64,000 bases of DNA from contig NZ_CP077683.1 in NCBI RefSeq assembly GCF_019063845.1, positions 4,874,501 to 4,938,500 of the forward strand, in the 5' to 3' direction. How positions within the stretch are numbered: the first letter of the stretch is position 1; every line of letters begins with the position of its first letter. Both the position numbers and the translations under genes were made by a program. The stretch comes from Geomonas subterranea. Lineage in GTDB: Bacteria; Desulfobacterota; Desulfuromonadia; Geobacterales; Geobacteraceae. Shown in pieces: positions 1 to 8,777 of this stretch. Below the pieces are notes generated by a model. It worked only from the letters and a program-made list of their open reading frames with translations. It was not told the origin of the DNA and made no database searches.

Positions 1-1
1 T

Positions 2-1723
2 CTCTCCGCCAGTGGCGGCAGGGGGGGGAGCCGCCCCGGTGTAAGCTTCAGCGAGGAAAGGCGGGTGTGCGTATTCTGCCACGTCCCGCACCAGGCCACT
101 CCCGGCCTTCCGCTTTGGAGCCGGCCGCTTTCCCCTGAAGGGACCAATTACAGGCTGTACCAGTCTTCGACACTCAGCGCCACGGCGGTGACGGGAAAGC
201 CGACCGGCGCCTCGCGGCTGTGTCTTAGCTGCCATGACGGCACCATCGCGCTCGGGCAGTTCGCCGGCAGCGGGATCACGACCGCGGTCACCATGCCTGG
301 TGGAACCACCGACAACCCCAATCTCACCATTAACCTTACGGACGACCATCCCATATCCATCCAGTACACCGAGGCCGTGGCGCAGCAAAGTCAGCTCGTC
401 TCACCATCCGCACTGCAGGGACGGGTGCGCCTTGAAGGCGGTTCCGTGCTGCAATGCACCTCGTGCCACGACCCTCACGACAACCAGTTCGGGGATTTTC
501 TGGTCATCAACAACACCAACCCCTCGCTTCCCAACTACCAGCCCGGCGCACCGCTTTGCGTCGCGTGCCACCGCCCGGCAGGGTGGGACAGCGCGGCCCA
601 CAACCCTGTCCGTACTCCAACTCTCCCCAATGGCTGCGTGACCTGCCACGTCGTTCACAACGCCCCCGGTCCCGTGCGTCTTCTGCGCGGCGCCAAGCAG
701 GAGGATACCTGCTATCAAAGCTGCCACAATGGCACCGGGATGGGAGCCGACATCAAATCCCTCCTTGGCACCGGGATGCACCGCCATCCGGTGGGTGAGG
801 ACGGCGGTGGTGTCGGGCATGACGAAAAGGAGTCGTTGCCGGCCGCCGAGCACCATGTCCAATGCGTGGACTGCCACAATCCCCATCAAGCCGCGGTCGA
901 GGCGACACCACTTTCACTGCCGCCGTTTGTGAACGGCACTCTCAGAGGGGTCGTCAAGGACAACCTGGGGGGGAAGGCCGACTACGAGTACGAGATCTGC
1001 TTCAAGTGCCACTCCGGTGCCAATGCCGACAAGTTCGCCGGCGTCCTCGAGCCCAAGCCCAACCGCGTTATCGCGGAGCAGAACCAGGCATTCCGCTTCG
1101 ACATCCTGAACCCGTCCTTTCACCCGGTGATGGCCGACCGCAAGACCTCCGGGGCGAGCCTTCTGGTCGAGCTGCAGAGCTCCATGAAGCGGATCTACTG
1201 TTCCGACTGCCACAACAACAGCCTTGGCACCAGGGCCGGCGGCAGCGGCCCCAGCGGGCCTCACGGGTCGCAGTATCCGCACATACTGATCGGCCAGTAC
1301 GACATGCCGGTGGCCGGGTCGGCAACGACCTCATACAACAAGTCGCAGTATGCCCTTTGCTTCCGGTGCCACTCCGAGGATTACGTCATGGTAACCGGGA
1401 CGGCTTTCAACGACGCCGGAGTGAATGAGCACGCCACCCATGTTCGTGACCGCCTCATTCCCTGCTTCGCCTGTCACGACCCGCACGGCGTTCCATGGAG
1501 GCTTGGTGGGACCGCCGCCAACAACGCGCACCTGGTCAACTTCGACAAGGATTACACCGTGGGTGCCCAAGTTGCCACCCCCGTCTATGTGACCAGCGCT
1601 CCCGGTGTCGGCAGTTGCACCGTCAACTGCCATACCGTAGCCGGCAACACCCATGGCTACACCAAGTCCGCCGCCAAAGGCGTGCTGCGGTTCAAGCCAG
1701 CCGCCTTCCCGAAAAAGCGCTAG
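2..1723 (+). CDS. secreted multihaem c-type cytochrome, 5' end outside window
   Basis: The reading frame is open from the first bases of the window and reads sensibly into an EERRVCVFCH segment. The gene therefore begins upstream, and the GTG at 65 is only an internal codon. I count ten CxxCH haem-binding motifs plus two CX3CH motifs (CYQSCH at 710-727 and CTVNCH at 1616-1633), giving up to twelve covalent haems. The CVFCH..PH, CLSCHDG and CTSCHDPH segments match the style of the tetrahaem cytochrome encoded at 2100, so the two are probably related. The family usually sits in the periplasm or outside the outer membrane and carries electrons to extracellular acceptors. The export signal would lie upstream and cannot be seen. 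A strong terminator follows the stop codon. Exact function and electron partner are unknown. Confidence 0.9.
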   Translation, partial: LSASGGRGGSRPGVSFSEERRVCVFCHVPHQATPGLPLWSRPLSPEGTNYRLYQSSTLSATAVTGKPTGASRLCLSCHDGTIALGQFAGSGITTAVTMPGGTTDNPNLTINLTDDHPISIQYTEAVAQQSQLVSPSALQGRVRLEGGSVLQCTSCHDPHDNQFGDFLVINNTNPSLPNYQPGAPLCVACHRPAGWDSAAHNPVRTPTLPNGCVTCHVVHNAPGPVRLLRGAKQEDTCYQSCHNGTGMGADIKSLLGTGMHRHPVGEDGGGVGHDEKESLPAAEHHVQCVDCHNPHQAAVEATPLSLPPFVNGTLRGVVKDNLGGKADYEYEICFKCHSGANADKFAGVLEPKPNRVIAEQNQAFRFDILNPSFHPVMADRKTSGASLLVELQSSMKRIYCSDCHNNSLGTRAGGSGPSGPHGSQYPHILIGQYDMPVAGSATTSYNKSQYALCFRCHSEDYVMVTGTAFNDAGVNEHATHVRDRLIPCFACHDPHGVPWRLGGTAANNAHLVNFDKDYTVGAQVATPVYVTSAPGVGSCTVNCHTVAGNTHGYTKSAAKGVLRFKPAAFPKKR

Positions 1724-1747
1724 GCTAGCCCTTTCACGCTGCACAGA

Positions 1748-1782
1748 AGCTCCCACCATTAACCTGGTGGGAGCTTTTTTTT
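1748..1782 (+). terminator. rho-independent terminator
   Basis: A perfect 11-bp stem (AGCTCCCACCA / TGGTGGGAGCT) with a 6-base loop is followed by eight T. It lies 25 bases after the stop of the partial multihaem cytochrome and isolates it from the next gene. Confidence 0.9.
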
Positions 1783-1979
1783 CGTCAGCTCCGCCCTCTC
1801 ACGTCATCTCACTTCACATGCGGTTAAAAGACCGCATCCGTCTCCGTTATTTGGCCAGCAAGCGTAGCGTGCAGGGGCCGTGTTTTCGCTACGAAGCGGT
1901 GTGCCGAGGCCTGGTGACAGTAAAAAATAAATAGCTAACCCACCGGAAAAACAGTATTTGGTGGATCTGGTGCAGGGTT

Positions 1980-1996
1980 CGCGAAAATTATTCGCG
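1980..1996. promoter_or_regulatory. palindrome CGCGAA-N5-TTCGCG, possible operator
   Basis: CGCGAA, five bases, then TTCGCG form a perfect inverted repeat. It lies just upstream of the candidate sigma-54-type promoter at 2002 and about 105 bases before the tetrahaem cytochrome start. An operator or upstream activator site is possible from position alone. No regulator is identified. Confidence 0.3.
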
Positions 1997-2001
1997 GTGT
2001 T

Positions 2002-2017
2002 GGGAACGAGGTTTGCT
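2002..2017 (+). promoter_or_regulatory. candidate sigma-54 (RpoN) promoter
   Basis: GGGAAC-N5-TTGCT keeps the GG-N10-GC core spacing of RpoN promoters. The -12 element is perfect and the -24 element has two mismatches to TGGCAC. Initiation would fall near 2028 and leave a leader of about 70 bases before the ATG at 2100. The rest of the 376-base gap (1783-1979) shows no gene or riboswitch I can recognise. Confidence 0.35.
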
Positions 2018-2099
2018 GTAGAGGTGTAATCATAATCGTTTGGTCCCAGATGGGGCTGACATTAAACCGGTTGTAATCAACCAAAAAAAGGAGACGGAA

Positions 2100-2954
2100 A
2101 TGAAAAAGATTTTGGTAGGTGTAGTTGCTCTTGGTTCCATGACTGTTGCTGGCGTAGCAATGGCAGGCCTTCCGGCCGCGACAGGTGTCAACGGCTCCCT
2201 GCACGACATGACCAAGGTCGTCACCAACGCCGACAGCATGGGTCGAGTCTGTGTATTCTGCCACACCCCGCATAACGCGCAGTCCAACCTCGGCGCTGCT
2301 TCCAACGCTCCGCTCTGGAACCACGATGCTGGTACCGCTACCTACACCCCGTACCAGTGGGTCACCCCGCTCAACAAGCAGGATGCCCTCGGTAACTCCT
2401 TCCAGCCGCAGAATGGCGACGAGGCTCTGCAGGGCCCGAGCCGTCTGTGCATGACCTGCCACGACGGCACCATCGCTGTCGATCAGCACGGCAAAGCAAG
2501 GGAGCAGGTCGGCACCGTGAAGATGGGTGCAATCGGCGGCGGTGAAGGCGCACGTGCAGACCTCGGCGGCGACCTGACCAAGACTCACCCGATCGGCTTC
2601 GACTACGTAGCCATCAGGACCCACCGTAACACCGCTGCTGTTGTTGGCGACCTGACCGGTACCGAGATCGTTGACCCGACCGAGAAGTTCGCTACCGCAG
2701 TTGACACCACCGGTACCGTTGGCGGCGTCTACAACGTCGTTACCCGCGCTGGCAACAAGAGGATCGTAGACGTTCTGTTCGACAGCAAGATCATGACCTG
2801 CGCTTCCTGCCACGAAGTTCACAACAAAGAGAACGCCGTTCAGGACAACTACAAGCCGAACAGCCTCGGCCTCAGCACCTCCGATGCTCCTAACTACTTC
2901 CTGTACGCAAAAGAGACCGACTCCCTCATCTGCCTCTCCTGCCACATCAAGTAA
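2100..2954 (+). CDS. secreted tetrahaem c-type cytochrome
   Basis: The protein has 284 residues. I chose the ATG at 2100 because AAGGAGA lies just upstream and MKKILVGVVALG begins a classic Sec signal peptide ending near AMA-GLP. An upstream in-frame ATG at 2040 would bury that signal. There are four CxxCH motifs: CVFCHTPH and CMTCHDG in the N-terminal half, CASCHEVH, and CLSCHIK at the extreme C-terminus. The first two match the pattern of the preceding cytochrome. The likely role is periplasmic or extracellular electron transfer. Codon choice (GCT, GTT, GGT, CGT) is noticeably different from the GCC/CTG-rich polysaccharide genes and suggests high expression (by eye, not computed). It is separated from its neighbours by terminators on both sides, so it is probably monocistronic. 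I do not assign it to a named Omc protein. Confidence 0.9.
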   Translation: MKKILVGVVALGSMTVAGVAMAGLPAATGVNGSLHDMTKVVTNADSMGRVCVFCHTPHNAQSNLGAASNAPLWNHDAGTATYTPYQWVTPLNKQDALGNSFQPQNGDEALQGPSRLCMTCHDGTIAVDQHGKAREQVGTVKMGAIGGGEGARADLGGDLTKTHPIGFDYVAIRTHRNTAAVVGDLTGTEIVDPTEKFATAVDTTGTVGGVYNVVTRAGNKRIVDVLFDSKIMTCASCHEVHNKENAVQDNYKPNSLGLSTSDAPNYFLYAKETDSLICLSCHIK

Positions 2955-2970
2955 TTTTGCTGGCTCGCTG

Positions 2971-2997
2971 GGAGGGGGCGCTCGCCCCCTCCTTTTA
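2971..2997 (+). terminator. rho-independent terminator
   Basis: A GGAGGGGGCG / CGCCCCCTCC stem with a very small loop is followed by four T, 17 bases after the tetrahaem cytochrome stop. The short T-run may allow some read-through into the giant cytochrome gene. Confidence 0.75.
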
Positions 2998-3060
2998 TGA
3001 TTTTGGCTGTCCGGGGTCTCGCGATCACGGGCGATCATTCAATCGAAAAGGGAGACACCT

Positions 3061-6000
3061 ATGTTTAAAAAAGGCATTGCAGCTGCGGGATGCCTAGCCA
3101 TTGTCGCCGCTGGTTGGTCCTATGCGGCAACGACATGGCAGGTGCAGACCAAGCTCAGTACTGCCGGCGGTACGATCCAGGTGCGCGATAAAGCGCTCCA
3201 GACTACTGCGGGTACTACAGCTTACAACAACTTCACCACCTCCACCGGGCTGATTCCGGTCAAGGTTGCCGCCAAACCGGGCTACAAGATCACCACCATC
3301 TACAAGAGCGGCGTTGCCCAGACCGTATCGGACCCCAACCTTTACTCGGTTGACCTGCAGAAAGCCGGCGGTCTGACCCAGAGCGTGGTTGCCAGCTTTG
3401 CAGCACTGCCGAACACCGTGACCGGTGTGGCAGTCGGCTCGGGCACCATCTCCCCGTCCAGCGCTACCGTCTATACCGGCGGCAGCACAACCTTCGCAGT
3501 CACCCCGGCTACCAAGTACCAGGTGCTGACCGCGATTTCCCCTGCCGGCCTCCCGATGAAGGACATGCTGGGCAAGACGGTAACGCTTCCGTACAGCGGC
3601 GGCACCGTCAACGTCACCCTGTCCAACGTGCAGGCTTCCCAGACCATTACCGCGACCTTCGCCACCGCCAGCGTTTCTGCTGGTACTGACAACGTCGTTG
3701 CGGTAGGCGCCCCCGCCACCATCCAGGGCAGCGGTTCCGGCACCATCGCCTGGAGCCAGGTCAGCGGCCCCACCGTTGACACCACCGGGTGGACCACCGC
3801 AACCCCGAGCTTCACCCCGGCCGCTGCCGGTACCTATGTCTTCAAGGCAACTGAGTCCCTCATGGGCCTGAGCGACACCGTCCAGATCATCGCCACCACC
3901 GATATGGACGGTTACGTGAAGTCTGCCTGCGACGGCTGCCACAATGCCACCACCGGCGTGGTTCCCAGCACCGCGTACAACGCCTGGACTGCATCCGGTC
4001 ATAAAACCGTAGGCGTTAACTGCATCACCTGCCACACCGATGGCGCGATGCCGACCCCGGCTAACACCAAGAGCGTCAACCCGGACACCTTCCTCATCAC
4101 GGGTGCAACCGCAGGCAACATTGGCGACAACTACTGTGACAAGTGCCACAACGGTGGAAGGGGCGCCGTGGTTGATCATAACACCACCGTCGTCTCTACT
4201 GCCACCTGCAGCAACTGCCACACACCGCACTACTTCAGCCAGAACGGTATGGATCACTTCGCCGGTCTCCCGTCGACCGGTGGCTACGTTGATGGCACCC
4301 AGAGGACCCAGTACGTGTCCCAGGGCGCTACCTGCGTTGATTGCCACAACCCGCTCTCCAACGATGTCAACAAAGGCTACGCAGAAGGCGGCCACGGCAA
4401 GATCTCCGATGTCGCTCTGAATGCATTCGCTCACTACGACTGGTCCGGCCGCACCAACAACGGCACCCGTCAGAACGGCAACTGCGACCGCTGCCACACC
4501 ACCGGCGGCTTCCTGAAGCTGCTCGGCTCTGCTGACGCGACTCGCCTTGCTCCGCAGGCTGGCGTGCAGAACGTCCTCGCATGCGTTTCCTGCCACAGCG
4601 ACTTCGCTACCGGCGCGCTGCGCACCGGTGCTACCCCGGCCGGCAACCCGACCGCTCTTACCGGCGGCTACTTCGCACTGTTCAGCTCCGCTGCCTCTGC
4701 TGTACCGGCTGGCAAGACCAAGATCCAGGTCCAGTTCCCGGGCTACAAGAACTCCTCGATCTGCATCCCCTGCCACTCCGGCCGCAGCACCGATGACGTG
4801 TTCGTAGCGGTCATCGACAAGGCCAAGGCTGTGAGCGGGAACTACACCACCATCCAGACCAGCTACTACCAGCACGCTGCCAACATGGGCCAGACCTTCA
4901 TTGGTAAAGGTGCGTACAACTTCGACGGCGTTGACTTCGTCGGCACCAACGGCCATGCTGGGGTTAAAAACAACTTCACCGATACCGAAGGGCCCTGCGT
5001 CGGTTGCCACTACAGCAAAACTGGTGCAACTCACTCCCTCGAGCCCGTCGGCTACTCCGAAGTCTGCGGTGCCTGCCACCGTGCCGGTTTCGGCGCCACC
5101 GATGTGGAAGAGAAGAAAGCTGAATTTGATGCAGGCGTAGCAGTTCTCGACGCCCTCATCCGCAGCAAGATGGCTTCCATTCAGACCAAGGTTGGCGACC
5201 TCGCAGAAGAGCGCGCTAACGTCCGCTTCGGCCGCTTCGGCAAAGCAGCAGGCGTAGCTGCTGACGATGTCACCGCCAAGAACGCCTACGGTGCATGGTA
5301 CAACTGGCAGATCCTTGCCACCTACGACAAGGCAGCTTTCGCTCACAACCCGACCTTCGCACGTCAGATCCTGATGGAAACCATCGACTACGTCGACAAC
5401 GCGAAGATCGACGGCTCTGCTGAAGCCACCATCGCTGCAAGCGCTCTTTCTGCAGCCGACAAGGAAAAAGCAGAGAAATACGTGACCAGCGTAGGGTGCG
5501 CAGTCTGCCACGCTACCAAAGACACCCTCATCGCCACCGGCAAGCATGCCAGCGAAGTTTCCACCCACTCCGGCACCTGCGGCCGTTGCCACACCACTGA
5601 AGGCTACACCGCCTTCCTGGCAACCGGTAACAGCCCGACTGGCAACTACACCAAGACCGCCCTGGCTGGCAACCCCAGCTTCAACGGCCTCGACAACTCT
5701 TACAACGGCTCCCAGAACGTTTCCTGCGCTGCCTGCCACGATCAGCACGGCACCGTCCGCAACGTAGCGTGGAATCCGCAGCCGAAGGACACCGCTGCAG
5801 CACCTTCTGTCGAGTACAAACTCTGCACCTCCTGCCACAACCTGACCGACGCGTCCGGTAACGTCATGGCTTCCGGCCTGCTCGTTAACGGCACCCAGAC
5901 CGTGGCTAAGCAGCAGCACTACAAAGACTGGTACCGCAACATCGCATCCACCCACTACGACCTTCCGAGCACTGGTACCGTCACCAACGTTGGTACCATC

Positions 6001-7488
6001 ATCGAGGGTTACAACGTCCGCTACAACAGCGCGACCGCCTGCACCGACTGCCACGGGCATGAGTTCTACACCAACACCAATGGTGTGATCTCCGCTACCC
6101 CGACCGCAGGCACCATTCAGACCGAGTGGGCACAGTCCGGCCACGCTGGCAAGATCCTCAGCGTGAAATTCGCAGCATTCACCACCGCTGGCAACAGCGC
6201 ACGTAGCAGGACCCAGGCCAACAACGCCGCAGTTCAGGGCGCTGGCGTAACCGCCGCAACCGGCATGGCTTGGGAGCACTACAACTGGGATGACTCCACC
6301 GGCACCGCTTCCGACCGTAAGTCCTGCCAGAAGTGCCACACCGCAACCGGTTCGGCCAACTACCTGACCAGCCCGGCCACCTACAACGCGGCTAACAACG
6401 ACTTCTCGCACCTGGCTCAGTGGGCCACCGCGAAAGTCTCCCCGCAGAACGAAGTACTGTACTGCTGGGGCTGCCACACCTCCGCTGAAACCGGCGCGCT
6501 TCGCAACCCGGGTGCAGTAACCACCGCAGACTACACCTTCAAAGGTGCCAACGCATCCTTCCCGGATGTCGGCGCATCCAACGTCTGCATCACCTGCCAC
6601 GGCGGCCAGAAGTCCGGTGAGTCCATCACCGCCCTCACCACCGCTGGCAACACCTTCACCAACGTCAGCTTCGTGAACTCGCACTACATGGCGGCTGCAA
6701 GCATCATGTACGCAAAAGCTGGCTACACCAACTTCATCGATCCGAACACCGTGATCGGTACCAGCACCTACGGCAAGTCCCTGACCACCACCGAAGACGG
6801 CGGTTTGCTCAGCTCCACCCACCGTAAACTGGGTACCGCTGCCATCATCGGCGACCACGGCATCACCGCAGAAATGGGTCTTGCTGACGGCGGTCCGTGC
6901 GCAACCTGCCACTATGCAGGCGGCAACCACGAGCTTGAGATCGGTGCAGTGGCCTTCACCAAAGTCTGCGTGAACTGCCACGACGCAGAAGGCACCACCA
7001 CCCTCACCACTGAAAACTTCAAAGAAGTGTTCATTGAGGAGCAGGCTGTACCGTTCAAAGACGCCATTTCCCTGGCACTGGCTAAACTGTCCGCCAACTA
7101 CGGCATCACCTACAACGCTTCCGCTTACCCGTACTTCTACGACGCTCGCAACGCTAACAGCGCCGTGAAAGACTGGACCCGCGGTGGCCAGCTGACTGCT
7201 GCAGAAGCAGAGAAGCTGATGGGTGCTTGCTTCAACATCAACCTGCTCAACCGCGATCCGGCTGCTTATGTACACGCCAGGACCTACGCTCGCAGGCTGC
7301 TGTATGACACCATCGACTTCCTCGACGACAAGACCATCAACATGTCGACCGGCGCAACCGCCATCGCATGGGATTCTGTCAAGTACGTCAAGGACGCAAC
7401 CGCTGGTGGTACCACCACCGAGGACTTCAAGTACCTTGCTGGCTACAACCGTACCAGCCTGGCTTGGAATGCTCTGCAGCGTCCGTAG
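3061..7488 (+). CDS. giant 20-haem secreted cytochrome with Ig-like N-terminal domains
   Basis: The protein has 1475 residues and starts at an ATG 8 bases after GGGAGA. A signal peptide (MFKKGIAAAGCLAIVAAGW..SYA) precedes two repeat/Ig-like modules: a divergent InlB-type bacterial repeat (about 60-205), then a PKD-like domain (about 205-285, with WSQVSGP). From residue 289 to about 1303 I count 20 canonical CxxCH motifs, with no CX3CH or CX4CH variants. Two helical segments, about 685-790 and 1340-1435, end in similar TIDYVDN / TIDFLDD motifs. This internal similarity suggests an ancient duplication of the haem half. It is probably an extracellular or outer-membrane-associated electron conduit. 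A paralogue of the same architecture lies at 55696-59937. Codon use suggests high expression. The function of the sugar-binding-like N-terminus is unknown. Confidence 0.93.
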   Translation: MFKKGIAAAGCLAIVAAGWSYAATTWQVQTKLSTAGGTIQVRDKALQTTAGTTAYNNFTTSTGLIPVKVAAKPGYKITTIYKSGVAQTVSDPNLYSVDLQKAGGLTQSVVASFAALPNTVTGVAVGSGTISPSSATVYTGGSTTFAVTPATKYQVLTAISPAGLPMKDMLGKTVTLPYSGGTVNVTLSNVQASQTITATFATASVSAGTDNVVAVGAPATIQGSGSGTIAWSQVSGPTVDTTGWTTATPSFTPAAAGTYVFKATESLMGLSDTVQIIATTDMDGYVKSACDGCHNATTGVVPSTAYNAWTASGHKTVGVNCITCHTDGAMPTPANTKSVNPDTFLITGATAGNIGDNYCDKCHNGGRGAVVDHNTTVVSTATCSNCHTPHYFSQNGMDHFAGLPSTGGYVDGTQRTQYVSQGATCVDCHNPLSNDVNKGYAEGGHGKISDVALNAFAHYDWSGRTNNGTRQNGNCDRCHTTGGFLKLLGSADATRLAPQAGVQNVLACVSCHSDFATGALRTGATPAGNPTALTGGYFALFSSAASAVPAGKTKIQVQFPGYKNSSICIPCHSGRSTDDVFVAVIDKAKAVSGNYTTIQTSYYQHAANMGQTFIGKGAYNFDGVDFVGTNGHAGVKNNFTDTEGPCVGCHYSKTGATHSLEPVGYSEVCGACHRAGFGATDVEEKKAEFDAGVAVLDALIRSKMASIQTKVGDLAEERANVRFGRFGKAAGVAADDVTAKNAYGAWYNWQILATYDKAAFAHNPTFARQILMETIDYVDNAKIDGSAEATIAASALSAADKEKAEKYVTSVGCAVCHATKDTLIATGKHASEVSTHSGTCGRCHTTEGYTAFLATGNSPTGNYTKTALAGNPSFNGLDNSYNGSQNVSCAACHDQHGTVRNVAWNPQPKDTAAAPSVEYKLCTSCHNLTDASGNVMASGLLVNGTQTVAKQQHYKDWYRNIASTHYDLPSTGTVTNVGTIIEGYNVRYNSATACTDCHGHEFYTNTNGVISATPTAGTIQTEWAQSGHAGKILSVKFAAFTTAGNSARSRTQANNAAVQGAGVTAATGMAWEHYNWDDSTGTASDRKSCQKCHTATGSANYLTSPATYNAANNDFSHLAQWATAKVSPQNEVLYCWGCHTSAETGALRNPGAVTTADYTFKGANASFPDVGASNVCITCHGGQKSGESITALTTAGNTFTNVSFVNSHYMAAASIMYAKAGYTNFIDPNTVIGTSTYGKSLTTTEDGGLLSSTHRKLGTAAIIGDHGITAEMGLADGGPCATCHYAGGNHELEIGAVAFTKVCVNCHDAEGTTTLTTENFKEVFIEEQAVPFKDAISLALAKLSANYGITYNASAYPYFYDARNANSAVKDWTRGGQLTAAEAEKLMGACFNINLLNRDPAAYVHARTYARRLLYDTIDFLDDKTINMSTGATAIAWDSVKYVKDATAGGTTTEDFKYLAGYNRTSLAWNALQRP

Positions 7489-7520
7489 TAACTGCTAGTT
7501 AGATTCAATGACGTACCTTG

Positions 7521-7549
7521 CCCCGCCTCGAAAGAGGCGGGGTTTTTTT
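7521..7549 (+). terminator. rho-independent terminator
   Basis: A perfect 9-bp stem CCCCGCCTC / GAGGCGGGG with a GAAA tetraloop is followed by seven T, 32 bases after the giant cytochrome stop. Confidence 0.93.
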
Positions 7550-7658
7550 GTTGCGTACATCCGATTCCCACTGCCGGCCTCCGGCGAGCGGAAATTGCAA
7601 TCACGCAACTCTGGCTCCTCGCCCAGCACCTGCCGATAGAAGTTAAGGACGGTGTTTC

Positions 7659-7786
7659 GCCCCTCTCCCTCTGGGAGAGGGTGCCCGAAGGGCGGGTGAG
7701 GGATGGGTGTGCTAAAGCAGAGCCCGTCTTGGAAGCGCCCTCAACCCGGCCCTCACCCCAGCCCTCTCCCAGAGTGAGAGGGAGTG
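7659..7786. repeat. extragenic palindromic (REP/MITE-like) element
   Basis: The left arm (CCCTCTCCCTCTGGGAGAGG, then GTGCCCGAAGGGCGGGTGAGGG) and the right arm (CCCTCACCCCAGCCCTCTCC, then a shorter inverted copy) are long imperfect inverted repeats around about 45 bases. Each arm also contains its own CCCTCTCCC..GGGAGAGGG hairpin. This is the appearance of a dispersed palindromic element found between genes in many proteobacteria. No protein is encoded. Confidence 0.75.
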
Positions 7787-7831
7787 CTTGTCAGTATGGA
7801 TACTAGGTAAAAGAAGAGAGTAAGTAAGGGA

Positions 7832-7867
7832 CAAAAAGAAGCCCCCTCCCGCGAGAGGGGAGGGGGC
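7832..7867 (-). terminator. rho-independent terminator of the two-repeat lipoprotein gene
   Basis: A perfect 10-bp stem GCCCCCTCCC / GGGAGGGGGC has a short GCGAGAG loop. Read on the - strand it is followed by TTCTTTTTGTC. It lies 28 bases beyond the stop of the lipoprotein gene. Confidence 0.85.
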
Positions 7868-7894
7868 TTTGAAGGAAGGAACAGCAGAAGGGAG

Positions 7895-8599
7895 CTACTT
7901 GCCTTGCTTGTCGACTCCGCCGGAGAAGATGACCTTGTCGAAGTTGCGGTTCAGTGCCGCGCTGCCGAAGTTCTTCACCAGTTGTCCGGGCAGGAATTTC
8001 ACCGTCTCCCCCTGCACCACCTTGTCGGCGGAAGGTACCGCCACCCAGATGTCGGTCTCGCCCTGGTCCACCCGCGCATAGTTGTATTCTCCGCCGTTCA
8101 CCACCTCGAGGATTTTACCCGCTACGCTCACGCCTGCAGTCGTCTTTGCCGTCGGGGTAACGGGCGAATGCCAAGCAGGAAGCTTCTTGCCGGGGGAAGC
8201 CGGCTTCACCACTTCCTTGATGGTCAGCTCATCGCTGAAGTAGATGCTGTCAAAGGTGCGATTCAGGCTTTTTGCCAGGTAATTCGTCACCAGCATCCCC
8301 GGTTTCACCTCGACCTGCTGCCCGACTTTCACGTCCGCCGTGGGAATGGCGAACCAGGTCTTGGCGCTGCCGCTATCCACGCTGACATAGCTGTATCTGC
8401 CGGCCTGGAACACCTCGGTTATAGTCCCCTTGTTGATGTCCGCTCCAGGAATCGCGGGGACTTCCTTCACAGCGGGAGCCGGTTCGGCGGCTGGCGTTGC
8501 CGGTGCGGACTCCGGGGCCTTGCCGGTCGTGTGGGCGCATCCTGCGGCCAGAGTGAGAGTTGCTGCACAAAGTGCCAACGGTTTCAGATGATGCCACAT
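7895..8599 (-). CDS. lipoprotein with two SKSLNRTF-type repeats
   Basis: The protein has 234 residues, and its ATG is preceded by AAAGGAG. A lipoprotein signal is visible (lipobox LAAGC), so the mature N-terminus would be a lipidated Cys. A Pro/Ala-rich linker leads to two copies of a domain of about 65 residues (about 55-125 and 155-228). Each reads G-x-I-x-E-...-Y-x-Y-...-W-x-A-x-P-...-VG-...-PG-...-LNRTFD-x-I-x-FS. I know similar proteins in Geobacteraceae only as hypothetical or 'NrfJ-related' proteins, so a function is not claimed. A three-repeat paralogue lies at 60230-61300. Both paralogues sit beside a giant cytochrome, which suggests a periplasmic or surface role connected with cytochrome assembly or anchoring (inference). 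Confidence 0.85.
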   Translation of the reverse strand: MWHHLKPLALCAATLTLAAGCAHTTGKAPESAPATPAAEPAPAVKEVPAIPGADINKGTITEVFQAGRYSYVSVDSGSAKTWFAIPTADVKVGQQVEVKPGMLVTNYLAKSLNRTFDSIYFSDELTIKEVVKPASPGKKLPAWHSPVTPTAKTTAGVSVAGKILEVVNGGEYNYARVDQGETDIWVAVPSADKVVQGETVKFLPGQLVKNFGSAALNRNFDKVIFSGGVDKQGK

Positions 8600-8662
8600 A
8601 GTCTTTTGCTCCTTTTCAGTATTGCTGCTTTCCCGGGAGAAAGGTCCCGTTTAAACACGTTT

Positions 8663-8766
8663 AACAGGGATAAAGGGGATGCAGGGGATAACGGCATAGA
8701 AGTCTGGTGCAGCCAAAAAGCTTGTGCTTTGCCATTCATCCCCTTTATCCCTTTCATCCCTGTGCA
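8663..8766. repeat. intergenic inverted repeat (CAGGGATAAAGGGGAT family)
   Basis: ACAGGGATAAAGGGGATGCA near 8663 is answered by CATCCCCTTTATCCC near 8737 in inverted orientation, followed by a further TTCATCCCTGT. The arms are about 50 bases apart. It resembles a dispersed non-coding element. It also lies just past the stop of the TPR membrane protein gene, so it could act as its terminator. Confidence 0.55.
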
Positions 8767-8777
8767 TCTGGATGGGT

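Larger units (their letters stand above)
7489..7894. other. gene-free gap between convergent genes
   Basis: This 406-base stretch lies between the convergent giant cytochrome and the lipoprotein gene. It holds a terminator for each gene (7521 and 7832) and a large extragenic palindromic repeat (7659). No additional coding frame is convincing. Confidence 0.8.

Noticed and set aside
65-67. GTG at 65 as the true start of the first cytochrome
   Set aside because: The frame is open and protein-like to the window edge, and a start here would leave no signal peptide before the first haem motif.
3094-7275. 1393-codon open frame on the - strand opposite the 1475-residue cytochrome
   Set aside because: It is a by-product of the strong codon bias of the cytochrome gene. 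It has no ribosome site, no recognisable domain and low-complexity Val/Gly/Ala content.
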